DNA of 5,473 nt from Kiritimatiellia bacterium (GTDB lineage: Bacteria > Verrucomicrobiota > Kiritimatiellia > RFP12 > UBA3636). The notes below the pieces were generated by a model. That model saw only the letters and a list, made by a program, of their open reading frames with translations. It did no database searches and was not told the DNA's origin. The stretch lies in NCBI GenBank assembly GCA_016295275.1, contig JAEDLN010000161.1, positions 1 to 5,473 on the forward strand, in the 5' to 3' direction. This document shows positions 5,227 to 5,473 of this stretch, piece after piece; position 1 is the stretch's first letter, and each line of letters starts with the position of its first letter. The translations under genes and the position numbers were made by a program.

Positions 5227-5256
5227 GCAGCTCAATTGCACAGTCCCATTGAGTGC
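5227..5256. repeat. Inverted repeat between gene and repeat block
   Basis: CTCAAT (5231-5236) and ATTGAG (5248-5253) form a 6-bp stem with an 11-base loop. It is extended by GCA/TGC outside a single bulged G. It has no T run on either side and does not match the neighbouring GC-rich repeats. It could be a weak operator or structural remnant. Confidence 0.25.
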
Positions 5257-5324
5257 CTCTTCCGCCGCGCCCCGTTGTGCGCCTCCGTGGTCCGATCTCG
5301 TCGCCCCGCGCCCCACGCTCGTGT
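5256..5324. repeat. Degenerate GC-rich repeat lead-in
   Basis: No gene is supported. 5266-5281 matches 5378-5393 with one difference (CGCGCCCCGTTGTGCG against CGCGCCCCGTGGTGCG), showing that repeat-derived sequence already begins here, upstream of the clear type A unit. Confidence 0.45.
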
Positions 5325-5395
5325 CCCGTTGCGGTAGGGCGCGATGTCCCCATCGCGCCGCCAACCCGCGCATCGCCCGCGCCCCGTGGTGCGAT
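5325..5395. repeat. Type A repeat, right-hand copy with insertion
   Basis: The first ~55 bases equal the unit at 1-58, including the perfect 9-bp hairpin (5338-5359, arms GGCGCGATG and CATCGCGCC, loop TCCC). A 13-base longer end (GCCCCGTGGTGCGAT region) makes this copy 71 bp. Same orientation as the left-hand array. Confidence 0.9.
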
Positions 5396-5473
5396 CCCGT
5401 TGCGGTAGGGCGCGATGATTGGCCGCCGGGCCTCCCGGCTCGCGCCGCCGCGCCTCGGCGCGGTGCGCGGCTT
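5396..5473. repeat. Type B repeat, right-hand copy, runs off the window
   Basis: Starts CCCGTTGCGGTAGGGCGCG and follows the 117-175 copy with two changes through the GCCGGG-CCT-CCCGGC hairpin, then diverges near 5454. It follows a type A copy directly, the same A-then-B order as at the left edge, and continues beyond the window. Confidence 0.85.

Noticed and set aside
5164..5373. 70-codon N-terminal extension of the hypothetical gene
   Set aside because: The extension is repeat-derived, Arg/Gly/Ala-rich and enters the type A unit, while ATG 5163 begins a normal protein sequence next to a candidate promoter.
1..5473. Composite transposon bounded by the flanking repeats
   Set aside because: The flanking copies are short direct hairpin repeats with no transposase, no terminal inverted repeats and no target-site duplication, and the enclosed genes are housekeeping.

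Overview
The window carries five convincing protein genes, all on the minus strand. In transcription order they are a 234-residue protein I do not recognise, leuC, leuD, panD, a ParB-like-domain gene and tcdA. The block is framed on both sides by GC-rich, hairpin-forming repeat DNA (about 1-660 and about 5256-5473). The coding part is moderately GC-rich with conventional codon use. The same composite repeat, in the same order and orientation, lies at both ends. I would guess a PVC-type bacterium (Verrucomicrobiota/Kiritimatiellota-like) from the repeat style, the plant-like LeuCD and the ParB-domain protein with an amphipathic tail. That placement is inference from memory, at low to moderate confidence.

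Layout, left to right. 1-116 is two tandem 58-bp units, each holding a 9-bp perfect hairpin. 117-398 is a second repeat type and other short hairpins. About 399-470 is an AT-richer island with three CTTTGTRTT copies. 473-636 is a duplicated block built from 21-bp units. The tcdA stop codon lies inside the last 21-bp unit. tcdA (618-1409) and the ParB-like gene (1433-1933) form a close pair with a good ribosome site and a candidate promoter overlapping the end of panD. panD (1960-2325) has a structured leader. A clear intrinsic terminator (2475-2507) closes leuD (2509-3042), which follows leuC (3064-4359) after 21 bp. The unknown gene (4459-5163) is furthest upstream, with a candidate promoter just before it, and then repeats resume.

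Function. LeuC and LeuD together form isopropylmalate isomerase (leucine pathway). PanD makes beta-alanine for pantothenate and coenzyme A. TcdA cyclises t6A in tRNA. The leucine and pantothenate pathways share 2-ketoisovalerate as a precursor, so it is notable that the leuC and panD leaders share a 12-bp motif (TCCGCCGGTATC) at similar distances from their start codons. The leuC leader also holds a 15-nt perfect hairpin that displays GGA in its loop. These leader signals, the ParB-like protein with a non-ParB tail, and the repeat-supplied tcdA stop are the points most worth a second look. I see no mobile element, CRISPR array, defence system or RNA gene.
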